Source: JAICYJ01 sp963737445 (GTDB taxonomy: Bacteria; Actinomycetota; Thermoleophilia; Gaiellales; JAICJC01). Taken from it: a stretch of DNA of 64,000 bases. The notes beneath the pieces were generated by a model. That model did no database searches and was not told the origin of the DNA. It saw only the letters and a list, made by a program, of their open reading frames with translations. How positions within the stretch are numbered: the first letter of the stretch is position 1; every line of letters begins with the position of its first letter. The stretch is taken from positions 44,496 through 108,495 of the forward strand of contig CAVTSO010000005.1 in assembly GCA_963737445.1 (NCBI GenBank), in the 5' to 3' direction. Made by a program: the position numbers and the translations under genes. Positions 1 to 9,771 of this stretch are shown here, piece after piece.

Positions 1-978
1 GCCGGTGGGTCGTCGGGTGGGAGCGCGTCGGCGGTGGCGTCGGGAATGGTGGCGCTGGCGGACGGGAGCGACCTGGGCGGGTCGATCCGGATCCCTGCCG
101 CGTGCTGCGGACTGGTCGGGCTCAAGCCGAGCCTGGGACGTGTGTCGATGGCGCCCGACTATGGCGACGTGACCGCCGGCATGGCCGCCGACTGCGTGAT
201 CACACGGACGGTCATGGACACCGCCGTGGCGCTGGACGCGATCGCCGGCTACGAGCCCGGCGACCGGCACCGCGCATGGACGCCCCAACGGTCGTTCGTG
301 GAGCTGGCAACCGCCGACCCCGGCCGGCTGCAGGTACGTCTGTGCGTGAGCGCGCCGCACGGCATCCAGGTCGACCCGGAGCCAGCGGCCGCCGCGCGCG
401 CGGCGGGCAAGCTATTGGCATCGCTCGGCCACGACGTCGAAGAGGTCGATCTCGACTGGGATGATGAGGCGTTCCCATCTGCTTGGGGCACATTCATGAC
501 CGGCACCGGCCAGCACCTGATCCGGATCGTGGAGCGCCTGCACGGAGCACGAGTCGACGCCGACCGACTGGAGCCGGCGACCCGGGCCTGGCTGGTCGAT
601 TCTCCGCCGGTGCACCTCGTCGACTACCTGGAGGCCGGCGAGCAGCTGTTCCGATTCAGCCGGCAGGTGATCGACCAGTGGCCTGATGACGTGGTTCTGG
701 TCACGCCGACGCTCACCCGGCTGCCGGCGCCGGTCGGCGGCATCCGATCGTCGGCAGGCGTGACCGACGACGCCAGCCGCTTCAGCGCCCTGGTGCGGAT
801 CTGGAACGTCACCGGCCAACCGGCGATCAGCCTACCGCTCGGGCGCACCGACGATGGGCTACCGATCGGCGTCCAGCTGGTCGCGGCACCCGATCGCGAT
901 GACGTGCTGATCAGCCTCGCCGCCCAACTCGAGGCAGCCGCCGGCTGGCCGGTGGTTGCCACAACGGAATACCGCTAA
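1..978 (+). CDS. Amidase (amidase-signature family), 3' part
   Basis: The gene enters from the left edge, so its N-terminus is missing; about 325 codons are present. The first codons read GGSSGGS, followed by a GSDLGGSIRIPA segment. These are the hallmark of the amidase-signature family, carrying the cis-Ser and the nucleophilic Ser of the Ser-cisSer-Lys triad; the catalytic Lys must lie upstream of the window. The C-terminus (GQPAISLPLG, then DGLPIGVQLVA) is also typical of the family. The enzyme is expected to be a cytoplasmic hydrolase of a C-N amide bond. The substrate cannot be told from sequence; a GatA role is unlikely because no gatC or gatB lies beside it. It ends with TAA about 220 bp before glpD. 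Confidence 0.9.
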   Translation, partial: AGGSSGGSASAVASGMVALADGSDLGGSIRIPAACCGLVGLKPSLGRVSMAPDYGDVTAGMAADCVITRTVMDTAVALDAIAGYEPGDRHRAWTPQRSFVELATADPGRLQVRLCVSAPHGIQVDPEPAAAARAAGKLLASLGHDVEEVDLDWDDEAFPSAWGTFMTGTGQHLIRIVERLHGARVDADRLEPATRAWLVDSPPVHLVDYLEAGEQLFRFSRQVIDQWPDDVVLVTPTLTRLPAPVGGIRSSAGVTDDASRFSALVRIWNVTGQPAISLPLGRTDDGLPIGVQLVAAPDRDDVLISLAAQLEAAAGWPVVATTEYR

Positions 979-1198
979 CCGTTGCGACGCCTCCCGGCAA
1001 GAAGAAGCTCTGTACCTCGGAGCATCTAGGGGATGGCGCACGCATCCCGGAACCGGCTAGCCAGCGGGCGCTGAGCGCGGCCGGTAGACGTGAATGGCTT
1101 GGGCGGGTGCGTCGGCGTCCCGTCTCGCCTGAGCGTGATCTGACGCCGGGTTACTACGATGACTGGCGATGACCGCCGGCTGTTCACGCGGGAGTTCG

Positions 1199-2700
1199 AT
1201 GGATCGCGTCGCCGGCGAGAGGTTCGACCTGCTCGTGATCGGAGCCGGGATCCTGGGCGCGTCGACAGCTCTGGCCGCCGCCAGCGCAGGCGCTCGCGTG
1301 GCGGTGGTCGATCGTGGCGACCTGGCCGGCGCAACGTCGAGCGCGTCGTCCAAGCTCCTACACGGCGGGCTGCGCTACCTCGAGATGGGCGATGTCGGCC
1401 AGGTGCTTCGCTCCCACTCCGAGCGGTGGGCCACGGCGCGCGTGATGGCACCGCAGCTGGCCGCATCGACGCGGTTCCTCGTGCCGGTCGTCGAGGACGG
1501 CCCGGTGCCGCTCTGGAAGGTGCGATCCGGCGTGGCGGCCTACTCGGCGCTGGCGCGCTGGATGGATGGGCAGGGCGGGCGCATCTCCCAGGCCGAGGCC
1601 GAGCGGCTGGTGCCGGATCTCGCGGTCGGACGGGCCAGGGGCGTCGTCGTCTACCACGACCACGTGACCAATGACGCCCGCCTCACGCTGGCCGTGCTGC
1701 AGGGCGCCGCCGAGCGCGGCGCGCACGTACTCACCCACGCCGAGGTGGTCGGTCTGCGGATGAGCGGCGGGATGCCGGCCGGTGCCGATCTGGTCGACCG
1801 CCTGGGCGGCGCCTCGTTCGCGATTTCGGCCCCGGCGATGGTGAACGCCACCGGGCCCTGGGTGGACGACGTGCGCAGACTGGAATCGCCGGCCGCGGGC
1901 ACGAGCGTCCGACTGTCGAAGGGCGTGCACCTGCTCCTGCGCGGAGCCGAGAGCTGGAACGCCGCGGTCACGACACCACTGTCCGAGGGCCGGGTCTCGT
2001 TCGCAGTGCCGTGGCAGGGGCTGCTGCTGCTGGGCACGACCGACGACGAGTTCGCAGGCGACCCGGATTCGGTGGCCGCCACTGACCACGACATCGCGAG
2101 GATCCTGGACGAGGCGGCGGTCGCGCTGCGTCCGGAAGCCCTCGATCCGAGCCTGGTGACCTCCCGCCTGGTCGGGCTCCGCGTGTTGCCGATGTCGGCG
2201 GGCCGCACGAGCCGCATCCGCCGCGGGACGGTCGTCACCCGCGGCCCGGCGGGAATGATCTCGGTGGCCGGTGGAAAGTTGACGACGTGGCGGGCGATCG
2301 GCCGCCACGCGGCCCGTCTTGCGCTGCATGGATCGGGTGCCGTCGCGCGTGTCGATCTGCCTGTGCGGCCGCTGCCCGGAGCTGCGCCGGCGGGGTGGTT
2401 GAACGGGCGATCGGGTTGCGGCATCCCGCACTCCCGGCCGACGTCGTCGCGAACCTGGCCCGCAACTACGGGACATCGGCACTCGACCTGCTCGACCGAG
2501 CCGCCGAGGGCGTGAGCCGGATTCACGCGGACGGCCCGGATATCTGGGCGCAGGTGCCGTACGCGGTCAGCGATGAGTGGGCGGCCACCGTTGACGACGT
2601 GCTGTTTCGGCGGACGACGGTCGGCCTTCGCGGCCACGCCGATCATGGCATCCGGGAACGCGTTGCGGCGGCGATCACCTCACCCGGGCGCGCGCCGTGA
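1199..2700 (+). CDS. glpD: Glycerol-3-phosphate dehydrogenase, FAD-dependent, one frameshift
   Basis: GlpD oxidises sn-glycerol 3-phosphate to dihydroxyacetone phosphate at the membrane, passing electrons to quinone through FAD. The N-terminus has the dinucleotide-binding motif GAGILGASTALAAASAG and the GlpD signature SSKLLHGGLRYLE. ATG 1199 is preferred over GTG 1169 because GGGAG lies 5 bp upstream. The reading frame breaks near 2385-2400: the C-terminal DAO_C-like domain (VVERAIGLRHPALP onward, LARNYG, VPYAV) continues to 2700 in another frame. The total of 1502 bases implies one missing base in a 500-codon gene, so this may be a sequencing error or a recent mutation. Its stop overlaps the GTG of the phosphodiesterase gene (GTGA), so the two are translationally coupled. 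Confidence 0.85.
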
Positions 2701-3317
2701 CCGCCGCGGCACTGGTCTGCGCGCATCGGGGCGACAGCGCACAGCTTCCGGACAACTCGCTGGCCGCATTCGAGGCGGCGATAGCCGTCGGCGCTGACAT
2801 GATCGAGGCTGATGTGCGTTGCCTGTCTGACGGCACGTTGGTGCTGTCCCACGATACGGCTCCAGCCGGATCCACCCCGGTCAGGCTGGACGACCTGGTG
2901 CGTCTGGCCTCCGGGCGAATCGCGCTGGACCTGGAGTTGAAGGAGGCGGGCTATGAGCAGCGGGTGCTGGAGGCGGTCGACCCGCGACCGCCGGGCCTGA
3001 TCGTGACGTCGTTCCTTCCAGACGCGCTGGCGAGGGTGCGCGAGCTCGATCCGGGGATCACGACCGGGTTCCTGGTCGGCCCGAGTGACGACGGGCGCGA
3101 CCAGCTGGGGCGGGCGGCCGCCTGCGGGGCGCAGCTGCTCTGCCCGCACGTGTCACATTTCACCGATGCGTTGCGATCGGCGGGTCCGGATCGAGGGCCG
3201 CTGGTGGTGTGGACGGTCAATGAACGCGCTGCGCTGGCTGATCTGCTGCACGACCCGGCGGTCGGTTGCGTGATCACCGATGACCCGGCCTCGCGCTCGC
3301 GATCCGCGACGGTCTAG
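2697..3317 (+). CDS. Glycerophosphodiester phosphodiesterase (GDPD)
   Basis: The 206-aa protein belongs to the GDPD TIM-barrel family, which hydrolyses glycerophosphodiesters such as glycerophosphocholine to glycerol 3-phosphate and the alcohol. Visible motifs are CAHRGDS near the N-terminus with the first catalytic His and Arg, DNSLAAFEAAI, the metal-binding EADVR, a SHDT segment with the second His, and the late LVVWTVN strand typical of the barrel. It has no signal peptide, so a cytoplasmic enzyme is expected. It starts with GTG overlapping the glpD stop. The pair makes a two-step route: GDPD makes glycerol 3-phosphate and GlpD oxidises it. It is shorter than many GDPDs (about 240 aa), but the core motifs are present. 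Confidence 0.88.
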   Translation: MTAAALVCAHRGDSAQLPDNSLAAFEAAIAVGADMIEADVRCLSDGTLVLSHDTAPAGSTPVRLDDLVRLASGRIALDLELKEAGYEQRVLEAVDPRPPGLIVTSFLPDALARVRELDPGITTGFLVGPSDDGRDQLGRAAACGAQLLCPHVSHFTDALRSAGPDRGPLVVWTVNERAALADLLHDPAVGCVITDDPASRSRSATV

Positions 3318-3415
3318 AGATTGATCGGTATCTCTCGCGGCCTGGCCGCTGCTATCGGGCTGGGTTAGAGGCGGCCGGGGTGGCTACGGCTGCGAACCGC
3401 GTCCGCGATCACGGC

Positions 3416-4939
3416 CTATCCGGGCAGCCCTCCGCGGGGGCGTAGCTGCCCCGGTCGCGGGTGCGCCGACGCCTCGCCGCGCACGTATTCGAGCGATGGG
3501 TCGCGCTGCGGCCGGTAGTCCCATGGGGTGTACGCACCGGTGGCAAGCGCGCGCTGCACGAGCCGTCGTCGGCGCTGGCTGGCACGCACCTGCTGCTCGA
3601 TGGCGGTCGCATCCCAGCGCCTGTCGGCCGCGTCACGCAGCTCCGTCAGCGCGGCCGGCGGTGGGCCCTCGGACGCCAGATTCTGCAGTTCCAGCGGATC
3701 CTTGGCCAGGTCGAACAGCTGCTCGGGATCGTCGCCGCAGCGGACGTACTTGAATCGGCCTCTGCGCAGCATCAGCGCCGGCGCCGTCACACCTTCGGCC
3801 AGGTACTCGGCGGCAGCCTCTCCGGGAGGCTCCTCGCCACGGGTGAGCGCAGCCTCGAGGCTGACGCCGGAGAACTCCGCCTCCGCCGGCTCGACACCGG
3901 CCAGTGCGGCGATGGTGGGAGCCAGATCGAGGTGCGACACCGGCGCCTCGATGCGCCCGGGACGGATGCCCGGTCCCGCAGCCATCAGCGGAACCCGCGC
4001 GGAGCCGTCGAAGAACGACATCTTGTACCAGAGGCCGCGCTCGCCCAACATCTCGCCGTGGTCGGATGTGAACAGCACGATCGTATCCCCTGCCAGGCCG
4101 GTGCGGTCGAGCACCTCGAGCAGCTCGCCGACCCGCTGGTCGAGCTCGCTGATCGCGGCGAGGTATCCGCGCCTGGCCGTGGATGACTGCTCGGGTGTGA
4201 GCGGATCCTCGTCGGCCTGGTACATGTCCCTCAGGCGGATGCTGTGCGGGTCGGCCCGGTCGCGTGGGATCACGTCCACCGCCGGCTGGCCGATGTCCAC
4301 CCCCTCGTAGAGATCCCAGTGCCGCTGCCTCACCTCCCACGGGTCGTGTGGCCCGGTGAACGACACGGTCAGGAAGAAGGGGCGGTCGTTTCCGAGCCGG
4401 ACGCTGTCGCGCAGGTGGCGTGCAGCCTCGAAGCCGACCTCGTCGTCGTAGTCGGTCTGCATCGCCGCGTCCGTGACACGGGTCTGCCGCAGGCTGTCCA
4501 TGTTGTGGTACCAGGCCGGCCGCTCACCCGGCGCGAGCGTCCAGTCCGGCGTCCACCCGAAGTCCGACGGGTACACGTCGGTGGTCAGCCGCCGCTCGAA
4601 CCCGTGCAGCTGATCGGGACCGATGAAGTGCATCTTGCCGGCGAGAGCGGTCCGGTACCCGGCCGCGCGCAGCAGGTGCGCGATCGTGGGCTGGCCGGCG
4701 GCAAGCTCGGACGCGTTGTCGTACACGCCGGTCTCCGACGGGAGCCGGCTGGTCAGCATCGCGGCCCGGGTGGGCGCACACAGCGGCGATGCGCAGTAGG
4801 CCGCATCGAACACCGCCCCGGCTGCCCCGAGAGCGGTCAGCACGGGCGCGCGCACGACCGGATTGCCATAACCCGGCAGGCTGGAGGCGCCCAGCTGATC
4901 GGCGACGACGAGCAAGATGTTCGGCAGTTTGCCGGTCAT
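3416..4939 (-). CDS. betC: Choline-sulfatase
   Basis: The 507-aa protein hydrolyses choline O-sulfate to choline and sulfate. The sulfatase signature C54-A-P-T-R58 holds the Cys converted to formylglycine. Several stretches are specific to choline-sulfatases rather than sulfatases in general: VADQ at the metal site, GKMHFIGPDQLHGFE, LTTDVYPSDFGWTPD, WYHNM, FTGPHDPW, LWYKMSFFDGSARVPL, and the C-terminal TPWDYRPQRDPSLEY. There is no signal peptide, which fits the cytoplasmic BetC type that needs an importer. It is the last gene of the operon that starts with the ABC-transporter binding protein, and its ATG overlaps the preceding esterase stop by 4 bp. No betA, betB or betI-betC linkage of the rhizobial kind is seen. 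Confidence 0.9.
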   Translation of the reverse strand: MTGKLPNILLVVADQLGASSLPGYGNPVVRAPVLTALGAAGAVFDAAYCASPLCAPTRAAMLTSRLPSETGVYDNASELAAGQPTIAHLLRAAGYRTALAGKMHFIGPDQLHGFERRLTTDVYPSDFGWTPDWTLAPGERPAWYHNMDSLRQTRVTDAAMQTDYDDEVGFEAARHLRDSVRLGNDRPFFLTVSFTGPHDPWEVRQRHWDLYEGVDIGQPAVDVIPRDRADPHSIRLRDMYQADEDPLTPEQSSTARRGYLAAISELDQRVGELLEVLDRTGLAGDTIVLFTSDHGEMLGERGLWYKMSFFDGSARVPLMAAGPGIRPGRIEAPVSHLDLAPTIAALAGVEPAEAEFSGVSLEAALTRGEEPPGEAAAEYLAEGVTAPALMLRRGRFKYVRCGDDPEQLFDLAKDPLELQNLASEGPPPAALTELRDAADRRWDATAIEQQVRASQRRRRLVQRALATGAYTPWDYRPQRDPSLEYVRGEASAHPRPGQLRPRGGLPG

Positions 4940-6078
4940 GCAGCGATCGCCCTGTGCAACGCTCGTAACAGGTCACGAGCACGTCCGTCGGCGTTCTCGG
5001 GACGCAGGTCGGCAGTCACGTAGGAGAATCCCGTGCGGAGCGACGGCCAGGCGCCGTGCGAGCCGCCGCCGGCCCCGGTGTGACCGAACGCGTCCGCGGG
5101 CGGGCCGAGCTCGCTTGGCGTGCCTGCCAGTTCGTACCCGGTGGGGCCAAACCGCAGCGGCCGCCCCGAGAGCGGATCGTCTCCGCAGCTGGCCTCACAG
5201 CGTCCGGTCGCGACCGTATCCGGCCGCACAATCGGGTCGCTCGACCGCACCAGGGCGCCGTACATCGCTGCCATCGAGCGGGCGGTCGCGACCGCGTTCA
5301 CCGCCGGCACCTCGACCGCAAGCAGTCCCGGGTCGTTCCAGGCCTCCGGCCCGAGCGGCGGATTGCCGTAGACGAGACCCAGCCGCGGATCGGGGTCGTC
5401 GCTGAGGTACGCGGACAGGGCGAATTCGGGCGCGGCCCGAACCGTCGCCAGGCTCGCTGCGAGCGGGCTTGAGATGTCGACGCCAATCGCGATCTCAAGG
5501 CCAAGCGGTTCCGCCAGCTCGTCAGCCAGCAACCGGCCGAGGCTGCGACCGTCGACCCTGCGCACCAGCTCAGCGGCCAGCCAACCATAGGTCAGAGCGT
5601 GGTAGCACGGCCGCCCCGGCTCGATCAATGAGGGTTCCGCCGCGATCCTGGCCGCGATCTGGTCGGGGTGCGCGAGGTGCGACCGATCGATCGGCTCGCG
5701 CAGCCCGGGCACGCCCCCGGCGTGTGCGAGCAGCTGCGCGACCGTGATCGTGTCCTTCCCGGCCACCCCAAACTCAGGCCACACGTCGGCTACCAGGGCG
5801 CCCTGCTCGAGCAGCCCTCGCTCGAACAGGACCAGCAGCAGCGTAGCGACCACCCCCTTCGACCCCGAGAAGATGACGGCCGCTGTGTCCCGCCGCCACG
5901 GCCGCCCGGCAGCGTCCGCGGCGCCGCCCCACAGGTCGACGACGGTCAGCCCGGCCACGACCGCCGCGAACGCGCACCCGCCGTCCCCGCGCTCCGCCAG
6001 GTTCCGCTCGAACGCATGGCGGATCGCGTCGTACCCTGGGGCGACCGTCCCGTGGACGGCCGGCCCGCCAGAACTCAC
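4936..6078 (-). CDS. Beta-lactamase-family serine hydrolase / esterase
   Basis: The 380-aa protein has the class C beta-lactamase/esterase fold. The catalytic S-x-x-K is S71-G-S-K74; TYGWLAAELV and a late HTGAGG segment match the second and third active-site motifs. It is similar to EstB-type esterases and has no signal peptide. The frame stays open far upstream, but GTG 6078 is chosen because it overlaps the stop of the ABC ATPase gene (GTGA), as at every other junction in this operon. Its place between the importer and choline-sulfatase suggests it hydrolyses an imported ester or amide; an acyl ester of carnitine or choline is a reasonable guess but is not shown by sequence. Confidence 0.85.
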   Translation of the reverse strand: MSSGGPAVHGTVAPGYDAIRHAFERNLAERGDGGCAFAAVVAGLTVVDLWGGAADAAGRPWRRDTAAVIFSGSKGVVATLLLVLFERGLLEQGALVADVWPEFGVAGKDTITVAQLLAHAGGVPGLREPIDRSHLAHPDQIAARIAAEPSLIEPGRPCYHALTYGWLAAELVRRVDGRSLGRLLADELAEPLGLEIAIGVDISSPLAASLATVRAAPEFALSAYLSDDPDPRLGLVYGNPPLGPEAWNDPGLLAVEVPAVNAVATARSMAAMYGALVRSSDPIVRPDTVATGRCEASCGDDPLSGRPLRFGPTGYELAGTPSELGPPADAFGHTGAGGGSHGAWPSLRTGFSYVTADLRPENADGRARDLLRALHRAIAA

Positions 6079-7877
6079 GACCGCACCGCCTCCAGCGACG
6101 GCGTGTCCGACAGGAGCCGCTTCGTGTAGTCGTCGCTGGGGGCGAGCAGCACGGAGTCGACGGCTCCCAGCTCGACGATGCGTCCCGCGCTCATGACCGC
6201 CACCCGCTGGGCGATCGATCGTACCAGCGGCAGGTTGTGGGTCACGAACAGCATCGCCAGGTCGAGGCTCTTCTGCAGCTCGCCCAGCAACTCGACGATC
6301 GCCGCCTGGACGCTGACGTCGAGTGCGGAGGTGACCTCGTCGCAGATCAGCACATCCGGGCGCGACACCAGTGCGCGGGCGATCGCGACTCGCTGGCGCT
6401 CGCCGCCGGAGAGCTGATCGGGATACCGCGAGGCGTAGGCTGAGGTCAGCGACACGCGCTCCAGCATCTCGTCCACCCGCTGGTTCGCCTCGCTGCCGCC
6501 AATCCCGAACACCTCCAGTGGCTGTCGCACGATCTGGTCGATCGTGCGCCGCGGATTGAGCGAGCCGTACGGGTTCTGAAAGATGTACTGCAGCCGGCGG
6601 CGGGACTCCCGCGATCGGTGGCGGGCCAGCTCCACGAGCTCCTCCCCGTGCAGGACGATTCGGCCCGAACGCTCGGCGTGCAGCCCCGCGATCGAGCGGG
6701 CCAGCGTCGTCTTGCCTGAGCCAGACTCGCCGACCAGCGCGAGGCACTCGCTGGGGGCAAGGTCGAGATTGATGTCGTGCAGCACCGTTAGTCCGCGGTA
6801 GCCGGCCGACATCTGCTGCACGCTGAGCACGCTCTCTCCGTGCGGAGGTGAAACCGCGATCGCCTCACCCGCAAACGGCATCGGATTGGCGCGCACCGCG
6901 TCGACCCTCAGGCAGCGCACCATGTGGCCGTCGTCGAGTGCCCGCAGCGGCGGCAGCTCCAGCCGGCACGCGTCCTTGACGAATGCGCACCGTGATGCGA
7001 ACGCGCAGCCCTGGGGGCGGCTGCCGGGCGACGGCGCTCGCCCCGGTATGCCGATCAGCTCCCGGCTTCCAGCCAGGCGCGGTATCGCGCCCACCAGCCG
7101 CCGGGTGTACGGATGAGCGGCGTTGGCGAAGAGCTCCGATGAATCGCCCACCTCCACCAGCCGGCCGGCGTACATCACGGCCACCCGCTCCGCCAGGGTC
7201 GATACCACAGCCAGGTCGTGGCTGACGTATAGCGCCGCCACCCTGTGGGCCGCGGCCAGGTCGCGCACCGTGTTCAGGACGTGGGCCTGGGTGGTCACGT
7301 CTAGCCCGGTGGTGGGCTCGTCCAGCACGATCAGGCGAGGGCGGCAGGCGAACGCCATCGCCAGCCCCACCCGCTGTTGCTGACCGCCCGACAGCTCGTG
7401 AGGGTAGCGACGCAGGTACTTCGGATCGTCGGGAAGCGCCACCTCGCGCATCATCTCGGCCACACGCTCGCTGCGGTCAGCGCTGCTCTTGCCGAAGTCG
7501 TGTGCCTCCAGCACCTCCACCAGCTGGGTTCCGATTCGAAGTGCCGGGTTGAGCGCGGCGGCGGGATCCTGCGGCACGTATGACACCACGCGCCCGCGCA
7601 GCGGGCGCCGCTGCTCTTCCGAGAGAGCCAGCACGTCGACGTCGTCGATCCGTACGCTGCCGGCCACGATCTCCACCCCGCGTCGGGCATGCCCGAGCAG
7701 AGCCAGGCCGACGGTGGTCTTGCCGGAGCCGGATTCGCCGACCAGGCCCATAACCTGCCCTGGGGAGATCGTGAAGCTGACGTCGTCCACGACGTCGCGC
7801 CCGGTTCCGGCCAGCTCGATGCGCAATCCGGCGACGACGATGGACGGGGCGTCGGGGGCGGTTCGGTCGTCGATCAT
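6075..7877 (-). CDS. Dipeptide/oligopeptide-type ABC transporter, fused ATPases (DppD-DppF type)
   Basis: The 600-aa protein contains two complete ABC ATPase domains in one chain. Each has a Walker A GESGSGKTT (first at about residues 47-55) and a signature motif (LSGGQQQRV, later LSGGERQRV), followed by Walker B (VLDEPTTGLD, then ICDEVTSALD). Between them lies the OppD-type C-terminal extension with conserved Cys residues (GCAFASRCAF). It powers uptake through the two permeases encoded just upstream. The fused arrangement resembles E. coli GsiA/YejF rather than separate DppD and DppF. Its ATG overlaps the stop of the permease gene by 4 bp, and its own stop overlaps the esterase start. Confidence 0.93.
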   Translation of the reverse strand: MIDDRTAPDAPSIVVAGLRIELAGTGRDVVDDVSFTISPGQVMGLVGESGSGKTTVGLALLGHARRGVEIVAGSVRIDDVDVLALSEEQRRPLRGRVVSYVPQDPAAALNPALRIGTQLVEVLEAHDFGKSSADRSERVAEMMREVALPDDPKYLRRYPHELSGGQQQRVGLAMAFACRPRLIVLDEPTTGLDVTTQAHVLNTVRDLAAAHRVAALYVSHDLAVVSTLAERVAVMYAGRLVEVGDSSELFANAAHPYTRRLVGAIPRLAGSRELIGIPGRAPSPGSRPQGCAFASRCAFVKDACRLELPPLRALDDGHMVRCLRVDAVRANPMPFAGEAIAVSPPHGESVLSVQQMSAGYRGLTVLHDINLDLAPSECLALVGESGSGKTTLARSIAGLHAERSGRIVLHGEELVELARHRSRESRRRLQYIFQNPYGSLNPRRTIDQIVRQPLEVFGIGGSEANQRVDEMLERVSLTSAYASRYPDQLSGGERQRVAIARALVSRPDVLICDEVTSALDVSVQAAIVELLGELQKSLDLAMLFVTHNLPLVRSIAQRVAVMSAGRIVELGAVDSVLLAPSDDYTKRLLSDTPSLEAVRS

Positions 7878-8776
7878 TCCGCCGACCGTCCGCGGTCGAT
7901 GCCGGCCGCGGCTCGCGCGATGCCGTCACCGACGAGCCCCGTTCCGATCGTCAGCAGAGCGATCGCGATCACCGGGAGCACAACGCCCCACGGCTGCGCC
8001 TGGACGGCGATCCGGTTCTGGTTGATCATGGTGCCCCAGTTGGCGCCGTTGGTGCTCGTGGCGAATCCGAGAAAGGCCAGCCCAGCTATCAGCCCGACGG
8101 AGTAGGTCAGCCGCAGGTTCATCTCGACCATCAGCGGACTGAGGATGTTGGGCAGCAGCTCACGCCCCAGGATCCGGATGCGAGGTACGCCCAGCGCCTC
8201 CGCCGAGGCGACGAAGTCACGCTGCACGATCGGCTGGGCGGCGCCGCGGGTAACGCGTGCGACGCGCGGCAGCGTCGTCAGCCCGACCGCCAGCACGATC
8301 AGCCACGGCTTCGGCCCGACGGTCGCGATCGCCACCAGCGCCAGCATGATCTGCGGGAACGCCAGGATCACGTCCATGCCCCGCATCAGCACGTCGTCGA
8401 GCCAGTTGCGCGAGTAGGCAGCCAGCAGGCCGACGATTGCGCCCAGGATCAGGCCGAAGGCCGTGGCCAGCACCGCCATCACGAGGATCTCGCGACCGCC
8501 CCACAGGAACCGGCTGAGCACGTCCTGTCCGAGGTAGTCGGTGCCGAACCGCGCGGCGCTGGAGGGGTTGCTGAAGGGAGGGCCGGCGAAGTCGGTGGGC
8601 GAGTGCGGGGCGAAGTACGGCCCGGCACCGGCCAGCAAGGTCAGCCCCACCACCAGCACCAGTCCGATCCGGGTGCGCCAGAGACGGAGGGCGTCGCGCA
8701 GGACGGACCCCGACCGGCGACTGGTCGCCACCGACTCCGGCTCGGGCGTGACGGCGATGTCGGTGACGACACTCAC
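7874..8776 (-). CDS. ABC transporter permease, DppC/OppC type
   Basis: The 300-aa inner-membrane permease belongs to the peptide/nickel/opine importer family. It has an N-terminal TM (LGLVLVVGLTLLAGAGPYFA region), the DppC-type periplasmic loop with GTDYLGQDVLSRFLWGGR, then five more TMs. The cytoplasmic EAA loop reads ASAEALGVPRIRILGRELLPN. It pairs with the DppB-type permease; the start and stop codons of the two genes overlap by 4 bp. The C-terminal part carries the NWGTMI...RIAVQ segment usual in this family. Transport substrate is not encoded in the permease sequence. Confidence 0.93.
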   Translation of the reverse strand: MSVVTDIAVTPEPESVATSRRSGSVLRDALRLWRTRIGLVLVVGLTLLAGAGPYFAPHSPTDFAGPPFSNPSSAARFGTDYLGQDVLSRFLWGGREILVMAVLATAFGLILGAIVGLLAAYSRNWLDDVLMRGMDVILAFPQIMLALVAIATVGPKPWLIVLAVGLTTLPRVARVTRGAAQPIVQRDFVASAEALGVPRIRILGRELLPNILSPLMVEMNLRLTYSVGLIAGLAFLGFATSTNGANWGTMINQNRIAVQAQPWGVVLPVIAIALLTIGTGLVGDGIARAAAGIDRGRSAE

Positions 8777-9738
8777 AGCGTCGTCCTCATCCGCGGGGTG
8801 ACCAGGATGGTGGCGATGTCCGCGGTCAGGTTGAGCACCACGTACAGCGTTGCGATCAACATTGCCAGTGCCTGGACGACGGGCAGGTCGCGGTTGTTGA
8901 CCCCATCGACCAGCGCTCCGCCGATGCCGGGGAAGTTGAACACGTACTCCACCACGATCACGCCACCGGCCAGATACGCCAGATTGATGGCGATCACCTG
9001 GAACGTCGGCCCCAGCGCGTTGGGGAGCGCGTGGCGGATGATGACGGTGTTCTCGTCGAGGCCCTTCAGCCTGGCCATCTCGACGTAGTCCGACTCGAGC
9101 ACCTCGATCATCGACGCACGCATGATCCTCGCCACGTAGGGCGTGACCGCGATCACGAGGGTGACGACCGGCAGCACCATCCCGCTGAGGTCATCCCAGG
9201 GACGGCCCCCCGGCGGGATCTGGGCCACGGCCGGCAGCACCTGAAACACGACCGTCGCGAAGATCACCACCAGACCCACCCCCACCACGAACTCGGGCAA
9301 CGCTGCCAGCAGCAGCGTCAGGATCGAGGACGACACGTCGAACGCCTTGTCACGCCGCACCGCCGCGTAGGCGCCGATCCCGATCGCCAGCGGTATCGAG
9401 ATGATCCCGCTCAGGAACACCAGGAAGGCCGAGTTGATCAGTAGCGGCCGCAGGTACGTCGACACCGGCTCCTGGTTCGCCAGCGAGCTGCCCATGTCTC
9501 CGTGCAGGAGCCCGGTCACCCAGTTCCAGTACTGCTGCAGCACCGGCTGATCGAGGTGCAGCTTCGCGCGCAGCGCGGCCAGGCTGGCGGGCGTGGCGTC
9601 GCGGCCGAGGATCGCCCGGGCGGGATCCCCCGGCAGCGCCTGCGTGGCCGCGAACACCAGCACCGACACGATTACCAGCACCAGCAGGCCCAGCAGCACA
9701 CGGCGCAGGATGAACCCCCAGATACCGCGGGACTGCAT
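8773..9738 (-). CDS. ABC transporter permease, DppB/OppB type
   Basis: The 321-aa permease has the standard DppB layout: an N-terminal TM with FILRRVLLGLLVLVIVSVLV, the FAATQALPGDPARAILGRDA loop conserved in the family, then five further TMs. The EAA-like loop is EVLESDYVEMARLKGLDENTV, and the C-terminal VEYVFNFPGIGGALVDGV is a family signature. It is the second gene of the operon, 33 bp downstream of the binding protein, and its stop overlaps the start of the DppC-type gene. Confidence 0.93.
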   Translation of the reverse strand: MQSRGIWGFILRRVLLGLLVLVIVSVLVFAATQALPGDPARAILGRDATPASLAALRAKLHLDQPVLQQYWNWVTGLLHGDMGSSLANQEPVSTYLRPLLINSAFLVFLSGIISIPLAIGIGAYAAVRRDKAFDVSSSILTLLLAALPEFVVGVGLVVIFATVVFQVLPAVAQIPPGGRPWDDLSGMVLPVVTLVIAVTPYVARIMRASMIEVLESDYVEMARLKGLDENTVIIRHALPNALGPTFQVIAINLAYLAGGVIVVEYVFNFPGIGGALVDGVNNRDLPVVQALAMLIATLYVVLNLTADIATILVTPRMRTTL

Positions 9739-9771
9739 GCTCAGCCGCTGCCGTCCGGCATCTGCACCGCC

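Noticed and set aside
3318..3415. Possible terminator between gdpd and betC (GCGGC-CTG-GCCGC)
   Set aside because: The stem has only 5 pairs and no T-run follows in either direction.
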